A stretch of DNA of 64,000 nucleotides, from assembly GCF_000330505.1 (NCBI RefSeq), contig NW_004191832.1:125309-189308 (forward strand), read 5' to 3'. This stretch comes from Entamoeba invadens IP1. Taxonomy: Eukaryota > Evosea > Mastigamoebida > Endamoebidae. Below, one piece after another: positions 43,193-54,508 of this stretch (the first letter of the stretch is position 1; every line of letters begins with the position of its first letter). Made by a program: the position numbers and the translations under genes. A model generated the notes under the pieces. That model was given only the letters and a program-made list of their open reading frames with translations. It ran no database searches and was not told the origin of the DNA.

Positions 43193-43696
43193 TTACTCTT
43201 GTTTCCGAATCATTAAAATAACACTTGCGAGTTTAGACTCGACCAAGTCGAGAGAAACGGAACTGAGTGGGTCAAAATAAGCACACATAAAATCGTATAC
43301 GTTTTTGGTTAAACTTGAGTGCTTTTCTTGAACCCATTTAAATCCCCCGTTCTTCGATTGTTTGAGTAATGAGTGGAAAGACGACCGCGTGTTATTCACT
43401 TTGTCTCTTATTTGCGTGGCAGTCTTATTAATCGACAATTCATTCAACATCTCCTCTGTGCACCGCTGGTGAAATACATGGAGAGAAACTGTCCGACGTT
43501 CTTTGAGTTGCCATTTTCTGTACTTGAGCATTATGTACATAGTTGTTAGGTCGGCCCACTCTCTTGTGTTCTTTGCTTCTTTTGTCTCCGACAATTCCAA
43601 AGAGTTAACAACAGAGGAATCGACGTACACTCGATACAACTGTGGATGAGTTGGTCTAAAAGCGCTAAGGTTCTGCATTTGGATTTTCTGTTCCAT
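43193..43696 (-). CDS. Putative trihelix (Myb/SANT-like) protein
   Basis: A 167-residue protein. Residues ~45-125 fit a trihelix/Myb-SANT-like DNA-binding domain: REWADLTTMYIMLKYRKWQ (first helix with Trp), a middle helix around HQRCTEEMLNELSINKTA, then TQIRDKVNNTRSSFHSLLKQ and GGFKWV, like the .T..Qir.K...lr..f...k......GF.W pattern. No signal peptide or repeats. This could be a transcription factor or a leftover DNA-binding domain from a transposon; its codon use and intergenic position do not decide. Family call is tentative, the ORF itself is reasonable. Confidence 0.5.
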   Translation of the reverse strand: MEQKIQMQNLSAFRPTHPQLYRVYVDSSVVNSLELSETKEAKNTREWADLTTMYIMLKYRKWQLKERRTVSLHVFHQRCTEEMLNELSINKTATQIRDKVNNTRSSFHSLLKQSKNGGFKWVQEKHSSLTKNVYDFMCAYFDPLSSVSLDLVESKLASVILMIRKQE

Positions 43697-45667
43697 AGTA
43701 TCTTTATATTGTTTAGTTATTCTAAATATATAAAAAATAGGTTAGACTATTTTTATTCAAGAAACAGGGGGAAATGTTTGAAAAAAATCAAGCACCAACT
43801 GTTTTTCAACCGAAAAAAGGTGGTGGATGAATTTAACTCAATTGGTCCAATTATTATCTTCATATCTCGAAAAAATCATTGGTTAATTATCAATTGAAAC
43901 CCTTTAACTAGGGTTACATGTTAACAAACTATAATTATTGAATAGTTTACGTTAAAAAATATATAAAATAAGTGCTGAAATTAACTTGAAGTAAAAATAT
44001 TTTCGAAAAAAATTGAGTTTTTTACTTGTCTTATAAATATAAAGCAGAATAATTTTTATTATCCGTTTTTATTAAATTTGGTATTAGTTATAAGAAAAAA
44101 GATAAAATATATTTTAAAATAAGAAATGGTAGAATAAAAGTGTGTTTGCCAAGGAAAAAAACTGAAAACTTGAAATATACTATACTTGTTAGTATAATTT
44201 TTATTTCAACAAGTTCTTAATAAACTGTAGGTTGAAATATTAAAGTTCGATTCTAAAAATCATTTTGACTAAATTAAAAAAACTAAAGGAAAAAAGACAG
44301 AACAATTTATTTTCAACGAACGATTTTTAAAAAATTAGACGTTTCAATAGAAAAGTTACATTTCCATTAATGAAAAATGTTCGAATTGATCTGGTAATGA
44401 AATGACTAAGAAATGATGCTTTTTGTGATATCAAGACCGTTGAAAATTTTGTTTAAACAAAAAGAAAAGAAATGATGGGAAGACAATTTTTTAAAATATT
44501 TTTCCTTACTTCCAAAACCTAATTTTATTTTTTGTTAAATATTTTTGTAAAAATTTCGAAAAATTCGAACATCTTTTTAGTAAATTAAACCAAAAATATT
44601 AAAATAATTGTGTTTTCCTGTTTTTTAAAATGAAGAAAATTTCAGACCAAAGTTTTAAAGAATTGAACAAAGGTGCAACAGATAACATTTTTTCACAAAA
44701 AAATGTTTTTCAAATAATTAGTATTTTGATATATCATATTATATTATATTAAATTATTAATATTTTAGAGTATGTTTTCCAAATATAATTACTATTGTTA
44801 TAATTTTAATATTATTGTATATATAGTTAAACAGACTTATTTTATATAATTATAACAAAAAAATATTAAAAAAATTGCACATTTTAACCCCAAATTTGTA
44901 TTTTTATTTTTTATAATGAAAAATACTTTTTATTTTTATAATAATAACTAATATTGTAAACTAATAAAAAAATGATTCGTCTCAAATGATTATTTAAATT
45001 CGTGGCAATTTCATTCGTGGTATTGATATTCTAATTGGTATGTGTAATAATCCCGTTTTTTTAATATAACACTCACATAAAAACAACCGAAACTATTAAT
45101 TTGTAAATCAAAGCCAATTGAGTCATTTTTTGGTTAATAAATTAATTCGTAATTAAAACATCGTTTCTAATATTCAAAAATGATAGTAAAATAACAATTC
45201 AATTAAAATTATTTTTTTTTCCACAATTCGTAGAAAAAGTTGATTTTTAAGAAAAATATTGTCATTTTGTTTAAGTAAAAACAGTAGTTCAAACAACTAT
45301 TGAAAAACTATAATACTTCCGAGAAATTGTGAAGAAAAATTTTGTAGAGAAAAAAAACTCGAAATAGATTTTTTCGTTTTAAACCAGTTTCCCGCGTTTC
45401 CCATCAAATCCGAACAAAGATATTATTCTTTACGCCAAACGCCCAAACAAAAAAAACAGAAAAACGGAAAAGTAAAAACATTTCTACAAAAAACACAAAA
45501 ACACAAAGAGAACAAAAAAGAACGTCGTGAGAATCTTTTAAGAAATATTTTTATCTTTGTTCAAGTAAATGATAGTAAACTGAACTATTTAGTCTAGTTT
45601 TTATACTCATATTTATGACTCCTATAAAAAAAGAAAATAGAGTGGAACTCCGTTACTATTCTGCTTA
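43697..45667. other. Long AT-rich intergenic region before TMK 2
   Basis: About 2 kb of A/T-rich DNA with no recognised ORF, RNA gene, TIR or tandem array. A GAACT at about 45580 and TTTTTATACTCAT about 20 bp later are weak candidates for the TMK 2 GAAC and TATA-like elements. Confidence 0.45.
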
Positions 45668-48600
45668 ATGGTTCAGCTTGTCCTAGTCATTTTGGTTATA
45701 TTGCAAGTCATATTTGTGAGTGCAGAGACTCATATGGCTTGGTGTGATACTGATACTAATGGTACAATGGTCTATATGGAAGACCCCCAGTGGACATGTG
45801 TGTATGATATATACAACACTGATTTTAATAATGTGACTTTCAGAGGCTTTGAAATATATAGGGAGAACAATATCGACTATTTCTGGGTCTATTATGATTG
45901 TTGCTCGATTAATGACAAAGAGGTGTGGAAAAACCACTTTGCCGTGATAGATAACGTCACTGAAATACCAAAACAACTGGGGTTCAAGTTTAGAGGAACT
46001 CCGAGTAAAAGAGGGTACCACAATGTGGACATCGATGAATATAGTGATACAGTCGACTGGCGTATTTTGACCGACAATATCATCGAACACTCCAGTATTA
46101 ACTTGATTGGAAGCGCTTCATCATATGAACATCCATATCACTTGACTGGCTACACTTATATGTTCAACGTGACTGCTCCTATGGAGACTCCGATGAAATA
46201 TTTGAACATGGATTTCTATTGGGGATATTCCCCTTTTGTGAACTGCTCTGGTAACTTAAATATAACTCTTGTTAATGAAGAAGACAGAGATGACTGCCAA
46301 TTCAGATATGTCTCTGACACTAATATTATCAATCATAACTCGAGTAACCATAACTTGTATGTGAAGCCCGTTTGTGAGTATACCAAGGGTTTAAAGAGAA
46401 TGGCTATTTGCTCAAAATACACTGCAAATGATTACCAAGACTGCAGTTGCTCGTACAAAGATTATCAATACGAAAATAGAGCGATAGACTGCACTTATAT
46501 GTCACAGTACTTAACCTTCAAAATTCAACCCTTCCAAGAAACAATCCCATTCGAAACGTTTTGGAATACTTTGGACACCACGGGCGTCGCTACACAACTG
46601 ACGATCCCAAAGGAAAAGAATATGACATTTGTTGGGGAAGTGGTACTCCCCCAATACTCTTTACAAGTCACAGGCAAAATCGTATTCAATAACTCACTGA
46701 CTGTCAGATACAGTAATGTCTTCCACTACTTCGACTCTCTCGATGTTAATAAAATCATTGTGGAAGATACTGTTGATGAAAAGGAAGTGCTTTTTGTGGG
46801 GAAGTGCACTGGTACAAACTGTGCGACAGTGTTAGAGGATGCGCGGATATCAAGTTCATTGTGTGGAGGTTCAACACTCCGATTTTATAAGTCGAGTGGT
46901 GCCGTTGAGTGCAAGTGTGAGCAGAAGGACTCGACTGTTTTGTATCAATCGGACTGTATGGTACTTTCAAAACAGCGGTCGAACAAGTACGACTTGTTTT
47001 TGACACAAAAGGAATTCAGCTTTGATGACGACACACATTACTTCCAAAGTTTGAACTTGACAAAAGACGTGAAAAGTGTCAACTTTAAAAATACTGTCAT
47101 CGAAGGTACTTGTGACTTCTCTGCTGTCACCGACCTGTTACTCTTCGGGCATTTAAGTTGTGAGAAAGTGTTAATTGGCGCGTCGACAAGAGTCGTTGGA
47201 AATACTGGGAGTTCATTTAGAAGTTACAACTTTGAAGTGATTGGAGTGGTCGATAACTTAAATACAAATGCAGTGTTTTCCATGGGTGAAGGGGAATTTG
47301 TTTCTGATGGGTCGTTATCATTAGTGATGACCGATGTACGAGCAACTCAACAGTGTTTCGAATTGAGTTCTTCGAAGAAAGGAATGAACTCTGCAATGAC
47401 TGGTACAATAGGAGGGACTGATTATCAACTGATTAACTTCAATAATGATGTGAGGGTATGTCCAAGTTCGTTAATTAACAATCGCATAGAATGTGTGTTC
47501 AAAGATTCTGAATATAATGGATTTAAGTATGACCAATGCCCATGCTCAGGAGAGACCTGTACATTCACAATGGACCCATCTCTTTCACAAATACACTTCA
47601 AGCAAGATGAAAGTTTCAGTGGGATGTTGTTACTCAATGCAGACGTTTCATTCACTTCGCCAAGTCTATTTTTCAATACAATTGAAATACGGAAAGACAA
47701 ATTGTTGATTAAAATGAGCGGCGACCTTACAACAAGCTTCACAAACATTTCAAGTGTTAACCATTTCATGCTGCAGACGGATGGCAATTTGCATATTAAG
47801 ACAATACCAAAAGTTTCTATATACACAACAAACTCGGGCTCTTTTGCTATTTCTGGAGATAATGTCGTGTTATATATCGACTCTACTGGGACCAATGAAT
47901 TGAGTTTGTCTTCTCCAAATATGCTTGTGATGGCAAGGTATGGCTTCAACGAAAATGATGACGGCACCTTTGTAATTACAAAAGATGGAGAGTACCGTAG
48001 TGCTGTTATTAAAAATTCAGTTGTCACAAATTTGATGTGTTCTCTGAGTGCAGCGGGGAAGTCTTGTCATAGTGACAGTGTTGTTCATTGTAGTCTTTAC
48101 AACATGTTAAATACATGTTCCGAGTGTGAGGAAGGGTATACTCTTAAAAAGAATAATAACAAATTTGAGTGCATAGTCATCTCAGAGAGTCACTGCACTC
48201 GGTTGAGTAACAATTCGAAGTGCATTTCATGTGGAAGTGGATTCTATCTTGATGCTAACACATTAAAATGCTCTGATGACATTTCTGGATGTTCGTTTTA
48301 TAAGAACAATTGGTGTAGAAGAACGAAAACAAGTGATCCAGCCATGTACTTTAAAGGAAGTAAAACAACTGAAAAGTGTGACACAAATTGTGTTCAATGT
48401 TTTGGAGCAAAGTGCTCTATATGTAAAAACAATTATTATTTAAATTCGATCAGTAAATGTGAGTTACTAAGCACTTTAAATTATGACGTTGTTGCGAACA
48501 ATCACTTGATAACTTGTGCTGAACACTACTTTTTAAGTGACACTGGGACATGCCTCAACTGTAACACTAAATATGGAAACTGTGCGAAGTGTGACAACAC

Positions 48601-50860
48601 ACAATGCTTCCAATGTGACGTTGATAATATTCTTCACAACTCCGAATGTGTTTCGAAGACTTCTACACAATGTGGTGCGGATAAAAACTCGGTTTGTTTC
48701 CTATGTGACCCACTGTATTACAATCGCTTTGGCTGTATTCCTTGCCCTAATAATTGTAACTCTTGTAATGAACATGGAGAGTGTCTTTCATGTAAAAATG
48801 CGTACTACTTATCCGAAGGAATGTGTGAGAAAACAATCAACGAATCGAATGCAGACTCTCTCTCTTCCATCTTCATGTCTTGTGACAATTTTGTGAACGG
48901 GAATTGCCTCAGGTGCAAAGTAGGGTTCTATTTAGAAGATGGAAATTGCGAGAGATGTGTAAAAACGTGTTACACATGTTCTCAAGAGGCGTCCAATTGT
49001 ACTTCATGTAAAGGTGAGAACGTCAACTTGGTGGGAAGTGATTGTGTCACATACGACGCGACGTCTAATCCGTGTTCTGCTTCTAACCCAACGAATACAG
49101 GATGCTCTATTTGTAAAATTGGGTATTACAGAAAAGGTACAAATTGTTATCAATGTCCAGAACATGTTGTTGAGTGTCAAAGTGACATCTTACCTATCAA
49201 GTGCGACAGTGACTCTTTCTTGTATCAAAATTCAAAATGTGTTGCGTTCACTTCACTTGATAACTGTTACCAAGCAGACACCACTGGATGTGTAAAGTGT
49301 TACTTTGGATACACTGTAGTCGACTCGTATTGTAAACCATGTGGCGCCAATTGTTTGTATTGCACTACACCTGATGTCTGTTCCTTGTGTAAAGAAGGTC
49401 TTGTTGTAGAGAGTGGAGTCTGTGTGAGTTATCAGAAAGTGTCACATTGTAAAGAGAGTGATGGAAATTCGTGTACCAAGTGTACACGTGGGTATACTCT
49501 ATCGAGTGGGGTGTGTCAGAAGCAGTCTTTGTGGTATGTATACCTTATAATAGCTATAATAGTATTAGGTATCATATGTTTAGTAGTATTGATAGTTGCG
49601 TATTATATTGTCAATAAGAAGGTGAAAGTGAAGAGAGAGAACATATCCCGCATCAAAGAGTTGAAAGACAAAATTGATTTGGTGTTTGCCACGGACTTTC
49701 TTGTGTGCGACCACCCCAATTTTGAGTTTTATGACGAAGAAGAACTTAAAGTTGGTGAAACAAAGAAGTTCTCTATTATCATTGGAAATGTTGGGAAGGA
49801 CAAAATCAGAATATCGCCGTCTGTTGTCGAGAATGTGAAGTATGAACTCGCTGTGGAACCTTACTTAGTGATTCTCAAACATGGGGATTATACCACTTTT
49901 AACATAGAAATTAAGCCGTTGTGTTCAACTACAATCAACGACTCGATTGCATTCAACGTTTTACACTTCAGAAATGATAAAGAAGAAATCTTTTCAGTCA
50001 ACTTGGAAGGGTCCACAAACATCACAAACAATTTGGACTACGACCAACTCGACATCAAGCGGAAAGTAGGCGAAGGTTCATTTGGAGTTGTTTATAACGG
50101 ATACTTAAAAGGGGAGGAAGTTGCTATAAAAGTACTCAAAGAAGACTCAGTGACTGATGAGAAGCTTGAGGAGTTCCACAAGGAAGTTTCTATGTTGGAC
50201 AAATTTAGAAGTCCCTTCATTGTTCACTTCTTTGGAGCCGTCTTCATACCGGGGAAGATGTGTATGGTCACCGAATTTGCAAAATACGGCAGTTTGCAGC
50301 ATCTCATCTTTAACACAAAGACTCGGAAAGTCCCACGTGAAGCAGTTCGAATCAAAATATGCCACGACTTCGCTCGGGCTTTGTTGTACTTGCACTCCAA
50401 TGGGATTTTACACAGAGACATTAAACCAGACAATGTCTTAGTCTTCTCTCTCGATAAGAACATTCCAGTCTTCGCTAAACTGACCGACTTCGGGTCATCG
50501 AGAAATTTGAATATGTTAATGACTAATATGACATTCACTAAAGGTATCGGTACACCCGCATATATGTCTCCTGAAGTCTTGGAACAGACTAGATATAAGA
50601 CACCAGCAGATGTATACTCATTTGGTGTCACTATGTATGAAACAGTGTCTTGGTCGCATGCCTTCAAAAAAGAGGACTTTGGCTTCCCGTGGGAAATCGC
50701 ACAATTCGTGACTGAAGGAAAACGCCCGTTACAAAACAAGTTAATCAGTGATGGGGCTTTTGAAGTCATTACCGAGTGTTGGGGGCAAAATCCACAAAAC
50801 AGGCCGAGAATGGAGGATGTCTGCAAGAAATTGAGTAAGCTCAACACTGTTTATGACTAA
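45668..50860 (+). CDS. Transmembrane receptor-like kinase (Entamoeba TMK family), TMK 2
   Basis: A complete 1730-aa, intronless receptor kinase. Signal peptide MVQLVLVILVILQVIFVSA. N-terminal ectodomain of beta-rich repeats to ~800, then many CxxCxxG-type cysteine repeats (~800-1285), TM about 1289-1316 (WYVYLIIAIIVLGIICLV). Between TM and kinase lies a ~110-residue beta-sandwich-like block (FEFYDEEELKVGETKKFSII ... IEIKPLCSTTI), also present in TMK 1 (KPLCTTNI). It resembles MSP/Ig-like folds; inferred. Kinase: GEGSFGVVYNG (Gly1468), VAIKVL (Lys1488), HRDIKPDN (Asp1584), DFGSS (Asp1607), GIGTPAYMSPEVL, then DVYSFGVTMYETVSW and CWGQNPQNRPRMEDV. All catalytic residues are intact. Extracellular ligand unknown; TMKs in Entamoeba have been linked to growth and phagocytosis. 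Confidence 0.93.
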   Translation: MVQLVLVILVILQVIFVSAETHMAWCDTDTNGTMVYMEDPQWTCVYDIYNTDFNNVTFRGFEIYRENNIDYFWVYYDCCSINDKEVWKNHFAVIDNVTEIPKQLGFKFRGTPSKRGYHNVDIDEYSDTVDWRILTDNIIEHSSINLIGSASSYEHPYHLTGYTYMFNVTAPMETPMKYLNMDFYWGYSPFVNCSGNLNITLVNEEDRDDCQFRYVSDTNIINHNSSNHNLYVKPVCEYTKGLKRMAICSKYTANDYQDCSCSYKDYQYENRAIDCTYMSQYLTFKIQPFQETIPFETFWNTLDTTGVATQLTIPKEKNMTFVGEVVLPQYSLQVTGKIVFNNSLTVRYSNVFHYFDSLDVNKIIVEDTVDEKEVLFVGKCTGTNCATVLEDARISSSLCGGSTLRFYKSSGAVECKCEQKDSTVLYQSDCMVLSKQRSNKYDLFLTQKEFSFDDDTHYFQSLNLTKDVKSVNFKNTVIEGTCDFSAVTDLLLFGHLSCEKVLIGASTRVVGNTGSSFRSYNFEVIGVVDNLNTNAVFSMGEGEFVSDGSLSLVMTDVRATQQCFELSSSKKGMNSAMTGTIGGTDYQLINFNNDVRVCPSSLINNRIECVFKDSEYNGFKYDQCPCSGETCTFTMDPSLSQIHFKQDESFSGMLLLNADVSFTSPSLFFNTIEIRKDKLLIKMSGDLTTSFTNISSVNHFMLQTDGNLHIKTIPKVSIYTTNSGSFAISGDNVVLYIDSTGTNELSLSSPNMLVMARYGFNENDDGTFVITKDGEYRSAVIKNSVVTNLMCSLSAAGKSCHSDSVVHCSLYNMLNTCSECEEGYTLKKNNNKFECIVISESHCTRLSNNSKCISCGSGFYLDANTLKCSDDISGCSFYKNNWCRRTKTSDPAMYFKGSKTTEKCDTNCVQCFGAKCSICKNNYYLNSISKCELLSTLNYDVVANNHLITCAEHYFLSDTGTCLNCNTKYGNCAKCDNTQCFQCDVDNILHNSECVSKTSTQCGADKNSVCFLCDPLYYNRFGCIPCPNNCNSCNEHGECLSCKNAYYLSEGMCEKTINESNADSLSSIFMSCDNFVNGNCLRCKVGFYLEDGNCERCVKTCYTCSQEASNCTSCKGENVNLVGSDCVTYDATSNPCSASNPTNTGCSICKIGYYRKGTNCYQCPEHVVECQSDILPIKCDSDSFLYQNSKCVAFTSLDNCYQADTTGCVKCYFGYTVVDSYCKPCGANCLYCTTPDVCSLCKEGLVVESGVCVSYQKVSHCKESDGNSCTKCTRGYTLSSGVCQKQSLWYVYLIIAIIVLGIICLVVLIVAYYIVNKKVKVKRENISRIKELKDKIDLVFATDFLVCDHPNFEFYDEEELKVGETKKFSIIIGNVGKDKIRISPSVVENVKYELAVEPYLVILKHGDYTTFNIEIKPLCSTTINDSIAFNVLHFRNDKEEIFSVNLEGSTNITNNLDYDQLDIKRKVGEGSFGVVYNGYLKGEEVAIKVLKEDSVTDEKLEEFHKEVSMLDKFRSPFIVHFFGAVFIPGKMCMVTEFAKYGSLQHLIFNTKTRKVPREAVRIKICHDFARALLYLHSNGILHRDIKPDNVLVFSLDKNIPVFAKLTDFGSSRNLNMLMTNMTFTKGIGTPAYMSPEVLEQTRYKTPADVYSFGVTMYETVSWSHAFKKEDFGFPWEIAQFVTEGKRPLQNKLISDGAFEVITECWGQNPQNRPRMEDVCKKLSKLNTVYD

Positions 50861-50901
50861 CTAATTATTGGATTATTTTGTGTATTGGTTATATATTATA
50901 T

Positions 50902-50940
50902 ATATAATACTATATAATACTATATAATACTATATAATAA
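50902..50940. repeat. Short tandem repeat (unit ACTATATAAT)
   Basis: Between TMK 2 and MON1, about three to four copies of ACTATATAAT in an AT-rich spacer between convergent genes. Confidence 0.8.
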
Positions 50941-51012
50941 TTACTATTTTATTCTAGTTTATTAAATTATAGTAAGTGGAATAATATGTTATTTAAAGCT
51001 TTTATATAGGTA

Positions 51013-52264
51013 TCACCAGAGTGGTGGGTTTGCTAGCCAAAGTGTTGGCGAGACTTGTTTCACCCAGACGAAAATGTCTTCATCCAACTTGCACAAGTCT
51101 GTTTTAGTAATGAAAGGGTTGACGACAGCGACGTATTCTGCCTCTTCTACTCGTTTATGTAATATATAGTAGTCTTTGTAATTGATCATTTCCTCTGTGT
51201 ATTGTCGAGAAAGTGCGTTAGCCACGTCCCTTTTCTGTTCTTTAGTAAATATTCCAGTGGTATAGATTTGGTGGTTTTGTGTGACGACGATATTTAATAC
51301 TTTATTTTGTGTGATGAGTTGGCACTGAATGTCTGGTGTTGATATTTCGATGTCTTTCATCATATTTTCGATATCGCAACAGAGAACATTCAACGACTGA
51401 AATGATTCTGCCTGTGTAGATATAGCGACAATAGTGATGTCTTCTGTATAGAAGTTGAAGTACGATTGTACAAAAGCATTTTCTAAAATTGAGAGATTGA
51501 AGAATACATACAGTTCAATACAAACCATTGAAATCAGACAAACACATTGGTAACAACACTTTCTTCCCAACTACTTTGATAGTGTTGACATGTGCTATAA
51601 TCGCTAATATGTCTCTTGTGGACATTTTCACACCTTTTCTTCCGCGCGCAAAGACGGTCTTATTCCGATTCAATATGAGAACAAATAAGACCCCGTCCTT
51701 CTCCATCGTCTTCTCACACGTGTTAATCGCAAAGTCTATTTTGATGAGCAACTCCTCGCGGTGTTTGCTCTGTAACGGAAAGATTTCGGTGCACCCCACA
51801 CAGATCCCAACCATTTCGTTCGCTAAATGAATCGCGTTTTTGAGTAGCGAGTAGTGTCCCGCTACAATTCGTCGCAAATCAAAATTACTCGCATTTTGAA
51901 GTGTCATTTTGATCGTCGGAAGTGAGATGAACGAGTGTAACACGTGGATTAATATCGACAACTGTCTTAAAAGCACCTTTTCATATTCCCCCGTCTTTGA
52001 AATGATGCAATACGACAGCGGCGTTGTTGTATCGAAAAGTATAATATTGTCTGGCGCATGAATGGACTGAATTGGATCTGATGAAGTATAAGAAATCAGC
52101 GCTGTTAGTGTCGCTGTTGTGGATGACTGAAGAAGTACATTCCCATATCGACAAAACACCGGCTTTCCAGCTGGCGTGAAAATATAGATCTGTTTCTTGT
52201 GGTGGAAAAATGTCAGAGAAGTCGGGTCTTCCTTTGAATGAGCCTCCCAAAGTGCTTCAGTCAT
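51013..52264 (-). CDS. MON1: MON1 vacuolar fusion protein (Rab7 GEF subunit), two exons
   Basis: MON1 with CCZ1 activates Rab7 on endosomes and phagosomes. Joining exon 51526-52264 to 51013-51482 across a 43-bp intron (51483-51525, GTTTGT...AG) keeps frame and gives 402 aa. Recognisable MON1 blocks: FFHHKKQIYIFTPAGKPVFC-RYGNVLL (first longin), ALISYTSSDPIQSI, FDTTTPLSYCIISKTGEY, LLRQLSILIHVLHSFISLPTI, NFDLRRIVAGHYSLLKNAI, IFPLQSKHREELL, VLILNRNKTVFARGRKGVKM, DILAIIAHVNTIKVVGKKVLLPMCLSDFN, which matches the W.PiCLP.FN end of the second longin; exon 2 starts NAFVQSYFNFY and gives the third. No transmembrane segments. It is close to the animal and yeast protein in order, but short at the N-terminus. 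It ends convergently with TMK 2. Confidence 0.87.
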
Positions 52265-53075
52265 TACATTTAATGTTCTTTGTGGATATTTTTTTTTTCA
52301 GTTGCGCTATAGTTCTTTTTTATTGTTATTTTAATTATATTATAGAATATGTTCACACTACTCTCTATTTATAGTTTTGACTATATTTTAACTATAATTA
52401 ATCAAATAAAAAAACAATAAATAAATTTGATCTGAAATAATATTAAGTCGTATATATAATAACATTCTAATAAAATAATAACAAAATGTATTAATGTTTA
52501 TTGTTTTTTTAATAAATAAATAGATAGAATTTATAGTTCGAAAAAAAAATTTGTGGTTTTTAAGAAAACCTCAGATTTTTTTAATTATAAATATGTTTCT
52601 TTTTGTCGCATTAAAAATCAAAAAAAAATGGCAAAATTAACTTCTAAACTATAACCTCAAGTAAAAGAACCAAGAAAATATAGTACTATTGTTGCTTTGT
52701 CGCAAAAAACGAAACCAATCAAATGAAATAGTAATCGGCATTATAAGCTTTTTTACACTCAATTACCACAAAAATTGACATAAATGTCGTCGAGTATTTA
52801 TAGATATTAATTTTTTGACTTTTTATATTGAATTTAATAATAAAACACAAAAGTAGTATAGAAAAAAGAAATTATAAATATAGTAAACTTATTATATTAA
52901 CAACTTGAATAGATAATGATAATTTTATGAAAGTAAATGAACTACATATTTTTTTATAAGTTTACTAGTTAAAAATAGTAGAATAGTTATATAACTCTTT
53001 TTTATCTTTTTGAAGAGTCGCGTTATAAAACAAATCTCAAACAAAACCATATAAATTCTATAAATAATACATACA
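52265..53075. other. AT-rich divergent upstream region
   Basis: 811 bp between divergent starts of MON1 and the ANTH-like gene. Poly-A/T rich; no core element stands out and no gene is supported (the 70-aa minus ORF overlapping 52925-53137 looks spurious). Confidence 0.45.
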
Positions 53076-54365
53076 ATGTTGAGACGAAAAGAAATAACTT
53101 TGAACGATGTTATTGATTCAAAAAGAAAACTTTCCAACTTCGGAATTCAGAACCGATTTATGTCAACAGAAAACAACACGTATGAGTCATTGTTCGACAA
53201 ATGCATCAGAAACTCATCGAAGGGAGTCGACTTGAAGATCCTCCCCGACTTGACAAAGGGGATGGAAAGTGCACCACAGCAACTTTTCAATGCGCTCAAA
53301 ACAAGACTGGAACAGCCATTTGAAGAGCAAGAATTGGTGAATTTGTTTGTTGTTATTTTGTACTTGTCGTTACAAGAAAAGGGAGATACGATATTTATGT
53401 ACCTTCAGTCGATCGAATACAAAGTGAGTGAGTTATATAAAAAGACCATAAAAGAGGAAGGAAACGGGTATGAGACCTTTGCTGATTTCATTGATGCCAT
53501 GGACGAACTTACACTGTTTAAGATACCAATTTCGAATACACCACAGATATCCTTTGAAGGAAAGCAGAAGGAAAAGAATATGATGGTTGGGATGTTAGGT
53601 TGGTTACTCTATGGCATTCATTTAGAATAGTTATTAATAATTATTAATATAAATAACTAATATGCAGTGGGAGTATCTAATATATTACAAATATTACTCG
53701 ACGTCGACTATAATGGACTCGAGAACATGTCGAACAAAACAGCTGCAGAGTTACTTTTTCTTTTGTTGCATCATATGAGTAAAATCCACCACTTTTTGTT
53801 CTGTGGAATTAGCAACTTTTGTTCCTCATACAAAAACATCGACTCTAAAAATATGATGGAGAAGATGATCAAAATATTCAAAGTCTTTGGAGAGCAAAAC
53901 ACAACGGTCGCAGAGATATTTAACAACCCAAATCTTAAAGTCTATTTCAAGGAAGTCCCTAATGTACAAAAGTCCAATTTGTCACCATTCATTCAAGTGT
54001 TGGAAGACTATTCCTCGGTGACTTTCGATGGGGGAAAGTCCTCCATTTTACTCGACAGACCACTTATAATATCCGAAGTTATTTCGTCGACTAAGGACAA
54101 CATCGCTTTCATCAAAAAGGCACTCTTCATTAACGAGAGCAACAAGAACATCTTATTTCTCAAAGCCTCTAAAACTAAATCGAAGAAATCACCCCGCTTC
54201 TTAGCTCTCTTCTCAAAGACCAAGTCGGCTAAAATCATTTTATCACCAAGAACACGCGCAGAGATCATTCCAGAGAACGACGAGCCTAAAGAACAAAAAG
54301 ACAAAGAATCTTCAAAGTTGAGTGAAACACAGAACGTCACGGAATTAACACAACCAACACTTTGA
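53076..54365 (+). CDS. ANTH/ENTH-like protein, probable two-exon gene
   Basis: Two plus-strand frames (53076-53630 and 53667-54365) most likely form one gene. A donor GTTGGT at 53599 and acceptor ATGCAG ending at 53667 remove 69 bp and join exon 53076-53598 (phase 1) to 53668-54365, giving 406 aa in frame. The first frame alone would stop at a TAG 30 codons later. Residues ~35-160 fit the ANTH helical pattern weakly: KILPDLTKGMESAP, FNALKTRLEQPF, LVNLFVVILYLSLQEKGDTIFMYLQ, GNGYETFADFIDAM; the second exon continues TAAELLFLLLHHMSKIHHFL and MEKMIKIFKVFGEQN. The C-terminal ~60 residues are charged and disordered. If ANTH, it would bind phosphoinositides as a clathrin adaptor; family confidence is low, gene-model confidence moderate. 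Confidence 0.55.
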
Positions 54366-54508
54366 TATTCCAGAATGTGTTTTTTAATCTATTCTAACTA
54401 GTAATTGCTTGTCGTTCCAAGTATAGTAATTTATAATAAAATATAGTATAATAGAATAGTATAGTATGTATACTATACTATATAATACTATTATAATAGA
54501 ATTGACCA
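54366..54508. terminator. Convergent 3' region with inverted repeat
   Basis: Between two convergent genes. TAGTATAGTA, loop TGTA, TACTATACTA at about 54458-54481 is a hairpin-forming inverted repeat of 10-11 bp arms. Placement suggests a bidirectional 3'-end signal, but A/T-rich palindromes are common here by chance. Confidence 0.35.
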
